Assembly (NCBI RefSeq): GCF_017883985.1
Contig: NZ_PRDG01000003.1
Location: forward strand, 278,658 to 342,657
Reading direction: 5' to 3'
Length of the DNA stretch: 64,000 bases
Origin: Streptococcus oricebi
GTDB lineage: Bacteria; Bacillota; Bacilli; Lactobacillales; Streptococcaceae
The notes below the pieces were generated by a model. The model ran no database searches. It saw only the letters and a list, made by a program, of their open reading frames with translations, and was not told where the DNA came from. This document shows positions 42,526 through 52,985 of the stretch, in pieces. A program made the translations under genes and the position numbers. Within the stretch, counting starts at the first letter, position 1. Each line of letters starts with the position of its first letter.

Positions 42526-42569
42526 CAGATGATTCAAACGGGTATCATCTGACTCATCAAACCTGATGA
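42526..42569. promoter_or_regulatory. Two dyads upstream of the ABC transporter
   Basis: CAGATGAT...ATCATCTG (42526-42551) and TCATCA-AACC-TGATGA (42554-42569) lie side by side between the regulator and the ATPase gene. Both contain the ATCATC/GATGA core. A TAGAAT -10 with ATGACT at -35 (42488-42517) precedes them. Candidate operator for the regulator, or leader hairpins. Confidence 0.5.
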
Positions 42570-42602
42570 AACATTATTTTATGAGAGAGGTAGAATTTCA
42601 AA

Positions 42603-43520
42603 ATGCAAGAACTGGTTATCGAAACCAAGCAAGTTAGTAAAAACTACGGCTCCTTTCAGGCTTTACAAGAAGTGACTATCCATGTCAAACGAGGAAGTAT
42701 TTACGGTTTAATCGGCGACAACGGCGCCGGAAAAACAAGTCTTTTGAAGCTACTTGCTGGGCATACTTTTCCCAGCCAAGGAAGTCTTCAAATCCTCGGT
42801 CAATGCAGGGAAAAATCTTTGAACCAGGTCCGAAAAAAGATTGGCTGCTTGGTTGAAGAAGCTGCTTTTTTCCCCAATATGACTGTCGAGCAAAATCTTC
42901 ACTACTACTGCCTACAAAAAGGCATTCCTGATCGGAAAAAAGTAGACGAGATGCTGGAGCTGACTAAAATTGCTGCTAAAAGAAAGAGCAAGGGAAAGGA
43001 TTTATCGCTAGGACAAAAGCAACGCCTGGGCCTAGCCATCGCTTTAATGGGTGAGCCGCAAATCTTAATTTTAGACGAACCCATTAACGGTTTGGACCCC
43101 AGCGGGATTGTCGAATTTCGCGGACTCCTTCAGCGCCTCAATCGAGAGAAAAATATCACGATTCTTATTTCCAGCCATATTCTATCGGAATTGCAGCAAA
43201 TCGCTACCGATTACGGTTTTTTAAGCCAAGGAAAACTTCTGGAAGAAATCAGCTCGCAAGACTTGCATGAAAAATGCTCCAATCATCTTGAATTTACTTT
43301 TTCTGACTTGGAAGGCTTTCTTGTCTTATTGGAGAAATATTTTCCTCAGGAAAATTATCATGTCCTTGCCGACCAGCGTCTCCTTATCTATGAGCCCAAG
43401 GAAGAGATTGAAACTTACAGCAAGCTAGCCGCCCAGCACGATATTTATGTGACGAGTATGAAAACTGTTCAATCCTCCTTGGAAGACTACTATCTAAAAC
43501 TCAAGGAAGGAGACCAATAA
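42603..43520 (+). CDS. ABC transporter ATP-binding protein (BcrA type)
   Basis: 305 residues. Walker A GDNGAGKTSL (about 38-47), signature LSLGQKQRLG, Walker B ILILDEPINGLDPSG, H-loop SSHILSEL. The best resemblance is to the BcrA/LanF branch that exports or confers immunity to peptide antibiotics. It lies 2 bp before the permease gene. Confidence 0.9.
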   Translation: MQELVIETKQVSKNYGSFQALQEVTIHVKRGSIYGLIGDNGAGKTSLLKLLAGHTFPSQGSLQILGQCREKSLNQVRKKIGCLVEEAAFFPNMTVEQNLHYYCLQKGIPDRKKVDEMLELTKIAAKRKSKGKDLSLGQKQRLGLAIALMGEPQILILDEPINGLDPSGIVEFRGLLQRLNREKNITILISSHILSELQQIATDYGFLSQGKLLEEISSQDLHEKCSNHLEFTFSDLEGFLVLLEKYFPQENYHVLADQRLLIYEPKEEIETYSKLAAQHDIYVTSMKTVQSSLEDYYLKLKEGDQ

Positions 43521-43521
43521 G

Positions 43522-44298
43522 ATGAGCAATTACCTAAAAAGTGAATGGTATCGTATTTTTCACACCAAAACGATTTATATCTTAGGCACGAGCCTCGCTA
43601 GTCTGGCTTTTCTGACTAATCTCTTGCTAAGTCTAGCAGCCAAACCCGGTTTTCCCTATGCGACCCTTTCCTACTCCCTGTCCAATCTGGTCGCTAGTCC
43701 CATGCTCTTTGTCCTTGCGGGTGCGCTGATTAGCTTGCTATTTTACGAAAATGCTAAAAAGAGCAAAAGTATCAAGAACTCAATCGCCTTTGGAATCAGA
43801 CGAGAAGATATTTTCTTGGGTCAGTGCTTGATTACTACGCTAGTTTCTAGTCTGGTGATGCTAATAACGCTTGCTGTTTATCTTACTAGCGCTTATTTCT
43901 TGCTAGCACATACCGGACCAGTGACAGTCCAGCACCTAGTCACAGAAGTTCCAGCTACTTTTTTCATTGCAGTCGCTTCTGTCATCTCTATGACCTATTG
44001 TCTCTACATTTTTGATAGAATGATTATGGCTTTGGGGGCCTGGTTCCTCTTTTGGAACATCATTCCTCAAGCTATCTATTCTATCTCTCTGGGCTTTAAA
44101 CTGCCTTGGCTCCATCGATTGGCTATGTATCTACCGGCCAATTTCTTTAGCTCAGGAAATATGCCTGTCAATATGAGCCAAAGTAGTCCGATTTGGGCAA
44201 CTTGGCCGGGCATGCTCAAATGCTTGGTAGTAGGAATTATTGCCACTATCCTTTTCTCTCTTGTCGGAATTTCAACTGTCAGAAAAAAAGATATTTAA
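43522..44298 (+). CDS. ABC transporter permease (LanE/G or BcrB type)
   Basis: 258 residues with about six hydrophobic segments (near 18-38, 55-80, 100-130, 140-160, 170-190, 230-250), a common size for ABC-2 type permeases of bacteriocin-immunity transporters. It starts with ATG 43522 straight after the ATPase stop, with AAGGAG inside the ATPase end. Substrate unknown. Confidence 0.82.
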   Translation: MSNYLKSEWYRIFHTKTIYILGTSLASLAFLTNLLLSLAAKPGFPYATLSYSLSNLVASPMLFVLAGALISLLFYENAKKSKSIKNSIAFGIRREDIFLGQCLITTLVSSLVMLITLAVYLTSAYFLLAHTGPVTVQHLVTEVPATFFIAVASVISMTYCLYIFDRMIMALGAWFLFWNIIPQAIYSISLGFKLPWLHRLAMYLPANFFSSGNMPVNMSQSSPIWATWPGMLKCLVVGIIATILFSLVGISTVRKKDI

Positions 44299-44314
44299 CT
44301 TAGAAAGGCTTGTC

Positions 44315-45235
44315 ATGCACTTGATTTTACTGATTCTTTTTGCCAGCCTAGGACTTTACTGGGCATGGCGATACTATTCCTTGCTATTTGCTCTGAAGCA
44401 AGTTGAAAATCAAATCAGAGGGATTGGTAAGACTATCCAGCAAAACAATGCTTTACATCTGCCGACACCCAATCGCCACCTTGCCTCCCTCTTGGTGGCT
44501 TTTAATCATCTCCTCAGCGATATGCAAAAAGAAAGAGTGGCCTTTTACAAGCAAGAAAGAGATTTTAAAAAGCAAATCGAGAGCATCAGCCATGACTTGC
44601 GGACTCCTCTAACAGTTATTTTAGGCTATTTGAAGTTTATCAAGAAAAAAGACTTGTCCAAGAATGAATTATCAGAAACGCTTATAACCCTAGAAAAGAA
44701 GGCGGAAAGCATGAGAACCTTAGTTGAACAATTCTATGATTTTTCACGCTTGACTGCCCAGGATTACCAACTTCAGCTAGATAGCCTTGATATTAGTCGA
44801 CTTCTCAAGGAAAACCTGCTCAGCCATTACCAAATTTTGGAACAGGCCCAACTAAAGATTGATACCCATATTCCTGCTAAATCGCTCTTAGTTCTGGGAG
44901 ACGCCCTTGCTTTGGAACGGATTTTTGCCAACCTTTTACAAAATGCTGCTCGTTATGCCAAAAGCTTTCTAAATATCGAAGTAGAAAAAAGAGGGGAAGA
45001 AATCCTTATGCATTTCACTAATGATAGTGATTCCCTAAGTCCGGAGGATATCCCTCATTTATTCGACCGCTTTTATCGTCAAGACCAGGCTCGGCAAGTA
45101 GGCAGCACCGGGCTGGGATTGACTGTTGCGCAGACTTTAGCTAGAGAAATGGGTGGAGAACTTCAAGCTAGCATTCAAGAGCCAGAAAAAGACCGGCTTG
45201 TGCTCCAACTCAGCTTATCCCTTAAGGCCTTGTAA
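44315..45235 (+). CDS. Intramembrane-type sensor histidine kinase
   Basis: 306 residues from the ATG at 44315 (AAAGG upstream); the open frame reaches back into the permease gene without support. One N-terminal hydrophobic segment (about 2-20) and no extracellular domain, then HisKA with SHDLRTPLTVILGYL (His about 95), the N box LLQNAARYAK and the G box GSTGLGLTVAQTLA. A kinase without its own sensor domain beside an ABC transporter probably detects peptide antibiotics through the transporter or within the membrane. Confidence 0.88.
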   Translation: MHLILLILFASLGLYWAWRYYSLLFALKQVENQIRGIGKTIQQNNALHLPTPNRHLASLLVAFNHLLSDMQKERVAFYKQERDFKKQIESISHDLRTPLTVILGYLKFIKKKDLSKNELSETLITLEKKAESMRTLVEQFYDFSRLTAQDYQLQLDSLDISRLLKENLLSHYQILEQAQLKIDTHIPAKSLLVLGDALALERIFANLLQNAARYAKSFLNIEVEKRGEEILMHFTNDSDSLSPEDIPHLFDRFYRQDQARQVGSTGLGLTVAQTLAREMGGELQASIQEPEKDRLVLQLSLSLKAL

Positions 45236-45261
45236 AATCGACTCTTTGTCCACTGTAGTGG

Positions 45262-45293
45262 CTAGACTTTTTATGACGAAGGCTAGTTTTTTA
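45262..45293 (+). terminator. Terminator after the kinase gene
   Basis: GCTAG.CTT, loop, AAG.CTAG, then TTTTTT. One mismatch in the stem; the position after the last gene of the module supports it. Confidence 0.55.
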
Positions 45294-45331
45294 ACTTCCA
45301 TTTTCCACTCAAAGAGCGGGGATGTTATAGT

Positions 45332-46098
45332 TCAACTCAGTTCATACAAGCGATAAATTTTTGAATACAGTTTTCCCGTAAACATCCATTTGAATAAAAT
45401 TTGTTCCAAACCGCTCAATTCATTTACTAAATAATCAGGTGTCAATGAATGTTCTTTGATAAATTTTAGTCCAGTGCTTGTTGCTAGCTCATCAATCTGG
45501 TCGAGACCATGCAATGTCCGCACTCCAACATCATTGACAGGGTTTTTATACCTTGATGCCCTAGCTCCAAATTCGGTATATACATCCATCAAAATATGCA
45601 AGCGGTTATACTTCTCTTTTAAGGTTTGTAGTAAAGCAATCAGTTGTTCTCTTTTCAAATACATACTTAATCCTTCCAAGATAATAATAGCACTATTTGC
45701 AGCCGGAAGTGATTGAAGGTTTTCATGATTGGTGGCGTCTAGGGGCAACATAGTGTATTCTTTTGTTTCCTCATAGTACTTTCTTCTCGTTTCTATTACA
45801 TCTAAAAAGTCACAATCAAACCAATGTTTATAACTTTGTTCAACCCTTAGGCATCTATTATCTAAACCACAACCTATATGAATGACTATAGAAGCCTTGT
45901 CTTTTTGTAACATCAAATTCGTCCAATCGTCAAATACCTTTTATAGGCTAACCATTTTGATTTCGATTTCCTCTTTACTTCAAAAGATTCTTTAGCTCAT
46001 ATTTCTTCAGCTTTTGCATCATGAAGAATAATGCCTCGTTTACTCCAAAAAGATTTTCCATACAAGGGTATAAAAAGTGTTTTATTTACTTTATCCAT
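45332..46098 (-). pseudogene. Broken SAM-dependent methyltransferase (leucine carboxyl methyltransferase-like)
   Basis: The open 3' part (45332-45916) encodes HIGCGLDNR and ILEGLSMYL, typical of LCM/TcmP-like methyltransferases, but lacks the family N-terminus. That N-terminus is found upstream: ATG at 46098, then MDKVNKTLFIPLYGKS and RGIILHDAKAEEI, which hits a TGA at 45997-45999. Reading past it gives AKESFEVKRKSKSKWLAYK, and the family continues in another frame as KVFDDWTNLML. One stop and one frameshift therefore split the gene. The remaining fragment could still be translated but is unlikely to be active. Confidence 0.8.
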
Positions 46099-46427
46099 AT
46101 TTTCTTTCACTTATTCAAATTTATTCGTTCCATTATATCACATATTGCTATCCTTTATAAAGCAACAACAGGAGAACTCAGAAAATGCGAATAAAAGCTG
46201 TTCTCTCTACTTATCCTACTGTTCTCATACAGGATTGACCACCTTATTTCAGATAAACAGAAGAGTTGCTCTCCTCCAAATCGTAGTGGGTATTGATTTC
46301 TCTATTCTATTTTCCTGCAAAAAATGGTAAAATAGGGGCAAATAAACTTGTACAAGGGCTTGGTGCGACAAGGATTTCCCTCTATTTGTTTCTACTAGGG
46401 CCCTGTATCTGATAAAGAGGTGTTTTT
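46099..46427 (+). other. Intergenic region before pepA
   Basis: No gene supported. An extended -10, TGG-TAAAAT at 46325-46333, may start the pepA transcript. Just before the pepA ribosome binding site GGGCCCTGTATCTGATAAAG loosely resembles the end of the rpoB/busA leader element (GGGCTTTGTATCTTAT), but too weakly to call a copy. Confidence 0.4.
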
Positions 46428-47495
46428 ATGACAGAATTATTTTCAAAAATCAAGGAAGTAACAGAACTTGCTGCTATTTCTGGTCACGAGGGTCCTGTCA
46501 GAGATTATCTGAAACGGCAACTGGAACCGCATGTTGACGAATTAGTCACAGATGGGCTTGGTGGTATCTTTGGAATCAAGCATTCTCAAGTAGCCAAGGC
46601 TCCCCGTATCATGGTTGCCGCCCACATGGACGAGGTGGGCTTTATGGTCAGCGAGATTAAGGCTGATGGGACTCTAAGAGTGGTAGAAATTGGGGGCTGG
46701 AATCCTCTCAGTGTCAGCAGTCAACGCTTTACTCTCTTGACTCGTGAAGGACAGGCCCTGCCCCTTATTTCCGGCTCTGTTCCAACCCATCTAACTAGAG
46801 GAAGCGGAGGCAATCCTAGCCTACCAGCCATTTCTGATATTATTTTTGATGGAGGCTTTAGCGATAAGGTAGAGGCAGAGAGCTTTGGGATTCGTCCGGG
46901 AGATACCATTATCCCTGAAAGTTCTGCTATCCTAACAGCCAATGGAAAAAATGTCATTTCCAAGGCCTGGGACAACCGTTATGGGGTCTTAATGGTCAGT
47001 GAATTGGCCCAAGCCCTATCTAAGGAAACGCTGGCCAACCAGCTTTATCTAGGAGCCAATGTTCAAGAGGAGGTGGGCCTAAGGGGAGCTCATGCAGCCA
47101 CTAGCAAGTTTGAACCTGAAATTTTCTTAGCCGTTGACTGCTCTCCAGCTGGTGATGTCTTTGGTGGTCAAGGGGCAATTGGTCAAGGAACCTTACTTCG
47201 CTTCTTTGACCCCGGTCACCTCCTCCTGCCTCAGATGAAGGACTTCCTTTTGACTACAGCCGAGGAAGCTGGTATCAAGTATCAATACTACTGCGGTAAG
47301 GGCGGGACCGATGCTGGGGCAGCCCACCTGATGAGCGGAGGAGTGCCTTCTACTACAATCGGGGTCTGCGCCCGCTACATCCATTCCCACCAAACCCTTT
47401 ATGCCCTAGATGATTTCTTAGAGGCTCAAGCCTTTCTCCAAGCCTTGGTCAAAAAATTAGATCGCTCAACAGTCGATTTAATCAAAAATTACTAG
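46428..47495 (+). CDS. pepA: Glutamyl aminopeptidase (M42)
   Basis: 355 residues, a metal-dependent cytoplasmic aminopeptidase removing N-terminal Glu/Asp. Metal ligands are seen in MVAAHMDEVGFM (His/Asp), AWDNRYG, QEEVGLRGA (Glu pair) and AVDCSPAGD, with the final His in RYIHSHQTL. Length and motifs agree with streptococcal PepA. It starts at ATG 46428 after AGAGGTG and converges on the folate cluster through a shared terminator. Confidence 0.95.
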   Translation: MTELFSKIKEVTELAAISGHEGPVRDYLKRQLEPHVDELVTDGLGGIFGIKHSQVAKAPRIMVAAHMDEVGFMVSEIKADGTLRVVEIGGWNPLSVSSQRFTLLTREGQALPLISGSVPTHLTRGSGGNPSLPAISDIIFDGGFSDKVEAESFGIRPGDTIIPESSAILTANGKNVISKAWDNRYGVLMVSELAQALSKETLANQLYLGANVQEEVGLRGAHAATSKFEPEIFLAVDCSPAGDVFGGQGAIGQGTLLRFFDPGHLLLPQMKDFLLTTAEEAGIKYQYYCGKGGTDAGAAHLMSGGVPSTTIGVCARYIHSHQTLYALDDFLEAQAFLQALVKKLDRSTVDLIKNY

Positions 47496-47503
47496 CATAG
47501 AAA

Positions 47504-47540
47504 AAATCATCTTTAGCCCTAAGCTAAGGATGATTTTTTT
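47504..47540. terminator. Bidirectional terminator between pepA and the folate operon
   Basis: AAAAAATCATCTTTAGC, CCTAA, GCTAAGGATGATTTTTTT: a strong stem with A/T runs on both sides. It overlaps the last codons of folBK. Confidence 0.85.
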
Positions 47541-48348
47541 CTAGTTCTGCCAAGAGCTGTCTCATGCTCTTTCTTTTTACGGGATCGATGAAATGGGGAG
47601 CAAGCTCGACTAGGCTTTTAAGCACAAAATCTCGTTCTGCTACATAAGGGTGGGGCAGGATTAAATCTGGACTATCAATCAACTCCTGCCCTATATAGAG
47701 GATATCCAGGTCAATCAGGCGCGGTCCCCATTTTATTTCCCGCACTCGACCCAAATCCAGCTCAATAGTTAATAGGGTTTCTAGCAATTCCTCTGGAGTC
47801 ATCCAAGTTTCAAGCTGGATGACTTGGTTGAGAAAGTCCTCCTGCTCCACCCCTCCCCAAGGCTCGGTCTTAAGCCGACTGGAAGTTTTTAAGATTTGAA
47901 TTTTTTGATTGTCAGCTATTTTTTTCAAGGCCGCATCCAGATTGGCTGCCTTGTCCCCTTGATTGGTCCCCAGGCCGATAAAGGCCTTCCTTTTACTGCG
48001 CTCTAATTTCACCGAACAAGTATCCAAGGGCAAAGGAATAGGAGCCCAGGGCTTCTTGACTTCTAGACTGACCTTTTCAACTAGGGGATAGTGGAAAAAA
48101 ATTTGATTGATTAAATGATAGGCCAAGGTTTCAATCAAGTCTTCCTTTTCAGCCTGGCACCATCGTGTCAGCTGCTCGGCCAACTCACCATAGTGGATAG
48201 AGGCTGATAAGTCCTTGGTCTGTGCAGCCCGAGTCATATCATAGTCCAAGATAAGGTCCAGAACAAAACGCTGGCCCAATTCTTTTTCAGCTCCAAACAA
48301 GCCATGATAGGCATATACTTCTAAATCTTTAATCCTTAATTGGTCCAT
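47524..48348 (-). CDS. folBK: Bifunctional dihydroneopterin aldolase / HPPK
   Basis: 274 residues performing two consecutive folate steps. The N-terminal aldolase (about 1-118; [23 protein letters not shown]) is fused to a C-terminal 6-hydroxymethyl-dihydropterin pyrophosphokinase (about 122-270; [44 protein letters not shown]). This is the SulD arrangement of S. pneumoniae. Last gene of folP-folC-folE-folBK. Confidence 0.95.
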   Translation of the reverse strand: MDQLRIKDLEVYAYHGLFGAEKELGQRFVLDLILDYDMTRAAQTKDLSASIHYGELAEQLTRWCQAEKEDLIETLAYHLINQIFFHYPLVEKVSLEVKKPWAPIPLPLDTCSVKLERSKRKAFIGLGTNQGDKAANLDAALKKIADNQKIQILKTSSRLKTEPWGGVEQEDFLNQVIQLETWMTPEELLETLLTIELDLGRVREIKWGPRLIDLDILYIGQELIDSPDLILPHPYVAERDFVLKSLVELAPHFIDPVKRKSMRQLLAELEKNHP

Positions 48349-48369
48349 TTTTTATCCTTATCAGTATTC

Positions 48370-48924
48370 CTACTTATCCATCATCTTATAAGCTTCAGCC
48401 TTAAGCTCCTTGTCGCTAGCCAAAAGTCCTCGGGCTGCAGTTGTAACGGTTGCGGTTCCTGGCTTTCTCACCCCCCGCATGTTCATACACATGTGCTCGG
48501 CCTCGACCCAGACCAGGGCCCCTTGGGCCCCTAAATATTCCATCAGGGCATCGGCAATTTCGACCGTTAGGCGTTCTTGAATTTGTGGTTTCTTAGCGTA
48601 GACTTCAACTGTGCGCGCTAGCTTGGACAGGCCTGCTACCCGACCGTTGGGAACATAGGCGATATGTACCTTACCATAGAAGGGCAGAAAATGATGCTCA
48701 CACATGGAATGAAAGAAAATATCCTTTTCAACGACCAGATTGTTGTCAATAATTTCAAAGGACTTGGACAGATGCTCCTCAGCCGTTTGATTCAGGCCAG
48801 CAAAAATCTCCTGATACATCTTAGCAATCCGAGCCGGGGTCTCTTGGAGACCTTCACGATCAGCATCCTCACCGACAGCTTCAATAATCATTTCAACTGC
48901 TGTTTCAATTTTTTTTGTGTCCAT
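48370..48924 (-). CDS. folE: GTP cyclohydrolase I
   Basis: 184 residues, the first enzyme of folate synthesis (GTP to dihydroneopterin triphosphate). Zinc and catalytic residues lie in [15 protein letters not shown] (Cys and His) and [16 protein letters not shown] (Cys). Normal length. Placed between folC and folBK with short gaps, as in the pneumococcal sul cluster. Confidence 0.97.
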   Translation of the reverse strand: MDTKKIETAVEMIIEAVGEDADREGLQETPARIAKMYQEIFAGLNQTAEEHLSKSFEIIDNNLVVEKDIFFHSMCEHHFLPFYGKVHIAYVPNGRVAGLSKLARTVEVYAKKPQIQERLTVEIADALMEYLGAQGALVWVEAEHMCMNMRGVRKPGTATVTTAARGLLASDKELKAEAYKMMDK

Positions 48925-48932
48925 ACTTACTC

Positions 48933-50249
48933 CTATTTTTGTTTTAATTGTTTTAGTAGATGGGGCCTAACCTGGGCTAAAAAGTAGAGCGACCCTGTAA
49001 TCACTAGTAAATCCTTTTTAGCAGGCTCCCGTCCGAAATAGTCGGCCAAAAATTCTGGCCAGGCTTGATAAGAGTGTCCCTCCTCCTGGGCCAGGGCCTG
49101 CATATCCCTAGCTGAAATCGCCCTCGGGTCCTCAAAGCTAGTCAGGATTAGCTGACTCTTAGTCACCTGTTTTAACTGGGCCAGCATTGCCCTTAAATCC
49201 TTGGTCTGAATACAGGTAAATAAAATCTGCTTGTCAAGCTTTGGATAGGTCTCCTCTAGACTGGTAATCAGCGAATCCAGGGCAGGGGGATTGTGGGCCC
49301 CGTCAAGAATAATCAAGGGCTCTTCTGAAATTTTCTCCATACGAGCCGGCCAAACGGTTGCCTCTAGGGCTTGATTGATTTCTTGAGGGCTGAGCGGGGT
49401 CAACTGCTTGATTTGACAGTAGGCTTGGGCCAGGGCCAGGGCTAGACCTGCATTATCAGCCTGGTGGCGGCCCGCCAGGGGAGTCTGGTAGATTTGCCCA
49501 TGCTCTTCTCCTAGTTGAAAAAGAAACTGCTCTCCCTTGGCCAGACTGGCCTGCCATTCAACTTTATAATCTTTTTGATAGCTAAAGTGGGGGGCTTTTT
49601 TCTCCCTAGCCTCTTGCTTGATAGAAGCAAGGGCGGGCTCAGAAATTTTGCCTGTAAATACAGGAACACCGGGCTTGATAATTCCTGCTTTCTGCTTAGC
49701 AATAGCCTCTAGACTAGAACCCAGTAAGGCCGTATGGTCCAAACCGATAGTTGTAATGGCTGTTAGGTCTGGTTGGCAGACATTGGTACTGTCTAAAAGC
49801 CCCCCCATGCCCACCTCAATCAGGGCTACATCAACCCCTTTTTGGGCCAAGTAGTCATAGGCCAGGGCGGTAATAATTTCAAATTCGCTAGTGCCTGCCA
49901 ACTCCTTAGCCAAGGTCTCATCCGTAAAGAGGTCCCGATAAGTGGCTAATAGCTGCTCCAGCTCCTGCTGGCCAATAGCCTGGCCATTGATGGCAATCTG
50001 CTCATTGTAGCTCGTCAGATAGGGAGAAGTAAAGGTCCCGACTGTCAAGCCCCGCAACTGCAAAAGTTGGCGCAGATAAGCCAGGGTTGAGCCCTTGCCA
50101 TTGGTCCCTGCCAGATGGATGACCGACAAGGCTAGATGAGGGTTGCCCCGTAAGGCTAGCAACCTTTCCATGCGCTCCAAGCCAAAATGAGGCTCCTTGG
50201 TCCGATAGGCCAAAAGCCAGTCCAAGTTTGGTTTTTCTTCTTGTTTCAT
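48933..50249 (-). CDS. folC: Folylpolyglutamate / dihydrofolate synthase
   Basis: 438 residues of the Mur-ligase type enzyme that adds glutamate to dihydropteroate and folates. ATP loop [12 protein letters not shown] (about 48-59), [11 protein letters not shown], and [11 protein letters not shown] in the C-terminal domain. It starts with ATG just after the folP stop (1 bp gap) with a weak ribosome binding site, so translation is probably coupled to folP. Confidence 0.95.
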   Translation of the reverse strand: MKQEEKPNLDWLLAYRTKEPHFGLERMERLLALRGNPHLALSVIHLAGTNGKGSTLAYLRQLLQLRGLTVGTFTSPYLTSYNEQIAINGQAIGQQELEQLLATYRDLFTDETLAKELAGTSEFEIITALAYDYLAQKGVDVALIEVGMGGLLDSTNVCQPDLTAITTIGLDHTALLGSSLEAIAKQKAGIIKPGVPVFTGKISEPALASIKQEAREKKAPHFSYQKDYKVEWQASLAKGEQFLFQLGEEHGQIYQTPLAGRHQADNAGLALALAQAYCQIKQLTPLSPQEINQALEATVWPARMEKISEEPLIILDGAHNPPALDSLITSLEETYPKLDKQILFTCIQTKDLRAMLAQLKQVTKSQLILTSFEDPRAISARDMQALAQEEGHSYQAWPEFLADYFGREPAKKDLLVITGSLYFLAQVRPHLLKQLKQK

Positions 50250-50250
50250 A

Positions 50251-51228
<978 letters not shown>

Positions 51229-51232
51229 CTAG

Positions 51233-51265
51233 TAAAAGAGGGCTTGAACCAAGCACCCTCCTTTT
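51233..51265 (-). other. Stem-loop in the folP leader
   Basis: On the minus strand GAGGGTGCTTG-GTT-CAAGCCCTCTTTT forms a GC-rich hairpin with a short T run only about 20 nt before the folP ATG. It could be an attenuator or the end of an upstream transcript. No known riboswitch motif is seen. Confidence 0.45.
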
Positions 51266-51685
51266 CTTATCAAGTGGGTTTGTCTCTCCCATTTTACCAT
51301 ATTTTTCAGGCCTGGGCAAAGGGCATTTGTCATCTATGTAAAAGCTATTTTTAGTAGCTGGGCCAGTCTTCCTTTACTAGAAAACGTCCCTATAAAGGCA
51401 GGGGAAAATTTCTTGGTCTAGCATAAAAGGATTGAATCAAAAGTTCTAGCTTCTCTTAGTTGCCCCTCTCTACTCAATGTGGTTTGGCTATGATTTATAA
51501 ACTCAAATTAACTTTAAGGCTAGCGGAACTAAGTCTGAAAAACCTTTAGCTGAAACGATTTTCACCTGCTTTACTTATTTTTCAAAATCCCTTGCAAATA
51601 GGGCTTAGTCTGGAACGGACCTGCTTGAGCCTTCCTAGATGACTTGCCTTTCTAGAATTGTGGAATCCTCTTTGGAAAGCTGACA
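51266..51685. other. Non-coding stretch between folP and ackA
   Basis: About 420 bp without an ORF that has a start, ribosome binding site and recognisable protein. I see no repeat or tRNA in it. It must contain the folP cluster promoter, but I cannot single one out with confidence. Confidence 0.5.
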
Positions 51686-51722
51686 AAAAAACATGCCCAA
51701 GACCAAGATGGCCCAGGCATGC
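51686..51722 (-). terminator. ackA terminator
   Basis: On the minus strand GCATGCCTGGGCC, loop, TTGGGCATG is followed by TTTTTTT, just after the ackA stop. Confidence 0.85.
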
Positions 51723-51744
51723 TGGTTTAGATGATGTGCTTGCT

Positions 51745-52938
51745 TTATTTTTTCAGACGTTCAACATCACGCGCAATCACCAATTCTTCATCGGTCGGAA
51801 TCACCAAGACCTTCAAGCTAGCATCCTCTGTTGAAATCAAGCCCTTAACTGGACGGACTTCATTTTTGCTAGCATCAAGCTTGGCTCCTGCCCATTCAAA
51901 GTGACGGATAATATCCTGACGGACCTTTGGATCATTTTCTCCGATACCTGCTGTAAAGATAATTCCATCAGCTCCTGAAAGGACAGCCAAATATTGGCCG
52001 ATGTATTTGACGATTCGATCGATAAACATATCATAGGCCAGTTGGCTCTTGGCATCACCTTGTTCCATAGCTGCCATAACATCCCGCATATCATTAGAAA
52101 CTTCTGAAACTCCTAAAAGACCAGACTCTCGATTGAGAATGCGACTGATGTCTTCTGCAGTTTGAAAATCGTCTGAATGCTCTAAAAGATATGGGATAAT
52201 AGCTGGGTCGATGTCCCCAGTCCGCGTTCCCATCATGACCCCAGCTAGGGGAGTGAAGCCCATAGAAGTATCAACTGATTTACCCGAATCAATAGCTGTG
52301 ATAGAGACCCCATTTCCGATATGGGCTGTCACCAACTTCAAGTCTTCCAAAGGCTTACCCATAATTTTGGCCGCTTCCTGAGCTACGTACTCATGACTGG
52401 TCCCGTGAGCGCCATACTTACGAACTTGATTTTCCCGATAGTACTTGCTAGGTAGGGGATAACGGTAAGCCTTCTCAGGCATGCTGGTATGAAAAGAGGT
52501 ATCAAAGACGACCACACTAGTGATGTCTGGTAAGATTTCTTTAAAAGCTCGAATCCCAGCAGCATTAGCTCCATTATGAAGAGGTGCTAAAAGGGTGAGC
52601 TCTTCAACCTTTTGAATGACATCCTCATCTACCAAAGCCGAATCCTTAAAGTGCTCACCACCAGCTACGACCCGGTGGCCAACCCCTGTAATCTCATCAT
52701 AGGACTTGATAATGCCTAGGCGCATCAAATCATCTAATAGAATCTTTACAGCCTGGGTATGATCAGCGATAGCTAGAACTTGCTTTTCTTCTTTTCCATC
52801 AAACTTTACAGTCGAGATTGCATCATTGAGACCGATTCTCTCAATTAAGCCCTTGGCAATCACCTCTTCTTCAGGCATCAAATAAAGTTGCCACTTCAGA
52901 CTAGAGCTTCCTGCATTGATTGCAATTGTTTTTGACAT
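51745..52938 (-). CDS. ackA: Acetate kinase
   Basis: 397 residues converting acetyl phosphate and ADP to acetate and ATP in overflow metabolism. [13 protein letters not shown] at the N-terminus, [42 protein letters not shown] and TAGIGEND are the family motifs. It starts at ATG 52938 after GAGGTG. An extended -10 and a cre-like site precede it, so it also has its own transcript besides possible read-through from the competence operon. Confidence 0.97.
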   Translation of the reverse strand: MSKTIAINAGSSSLKWQLYLMPEEEVIAKGLIERIGLNDAISTVKFDGKEEKQVLAIADHTQAVKILLDDLMRLGIIKSYDEITGVGHRVVAGGEHFKDSALVDEDVIQKVEELTLLAPLHNGANAAGIRAFKEILPDITSVVVFDTSFHTSMPEKAYRYPLPSKYYRENQVRKYGAHGTSHEYVAQEAAKIMGKPLEDLKLVTAHIGNGVSITAIDSGKSVDTSMGFTPLAGVMMGTRTGDIDPAIIPYLLEHSDDFQTAEDISRILNRESGLLGVSEVSNDMRDVMAAMEQGDAKSQLAYDMFIDRIVKYIGQYLAVLSGADGIIFTAGIGENDPKVRQDIIRHFEWAGAKLDASKNEVRPVKGLISTEDASLKVLVIPTDEELVIARDVERLKK

Positions 52939-52949
52939 AATTCACCTCA

Positions 52950-52976
52950 TTTAAGCGTTTTCAGTTTATTATATCA
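52950..52976 (-). promoter_or_regulatory. ackA: ackA extended -10 promoter with cre-like site
   Basis: The minus strand reads TGA-TATAAT (plus ATTATA 52968-52973), an extended -10, then CTGAAAACGCTTAAA (52950-52964), matching the cre core TGAAAACGCTT but lacking the 3' C. The cre lies over the expected transcription start. Confidence 0.55.
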
Positions 52977-52985
52977 AAACTTTGT

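Noticed and set aside
46185..46238. 17-codon ORF (MRIKAVLSTYPTVLIQD) with AGGAG
   Set aside because: Very short, with no promoter or known relative; too weak to call a gene.
46385..46425. Copy of the rpoB/busA leader element before pepA
   Set aside because: Only a loose resemblance (GGGCCCTGTATCTGAT) and no second end found.
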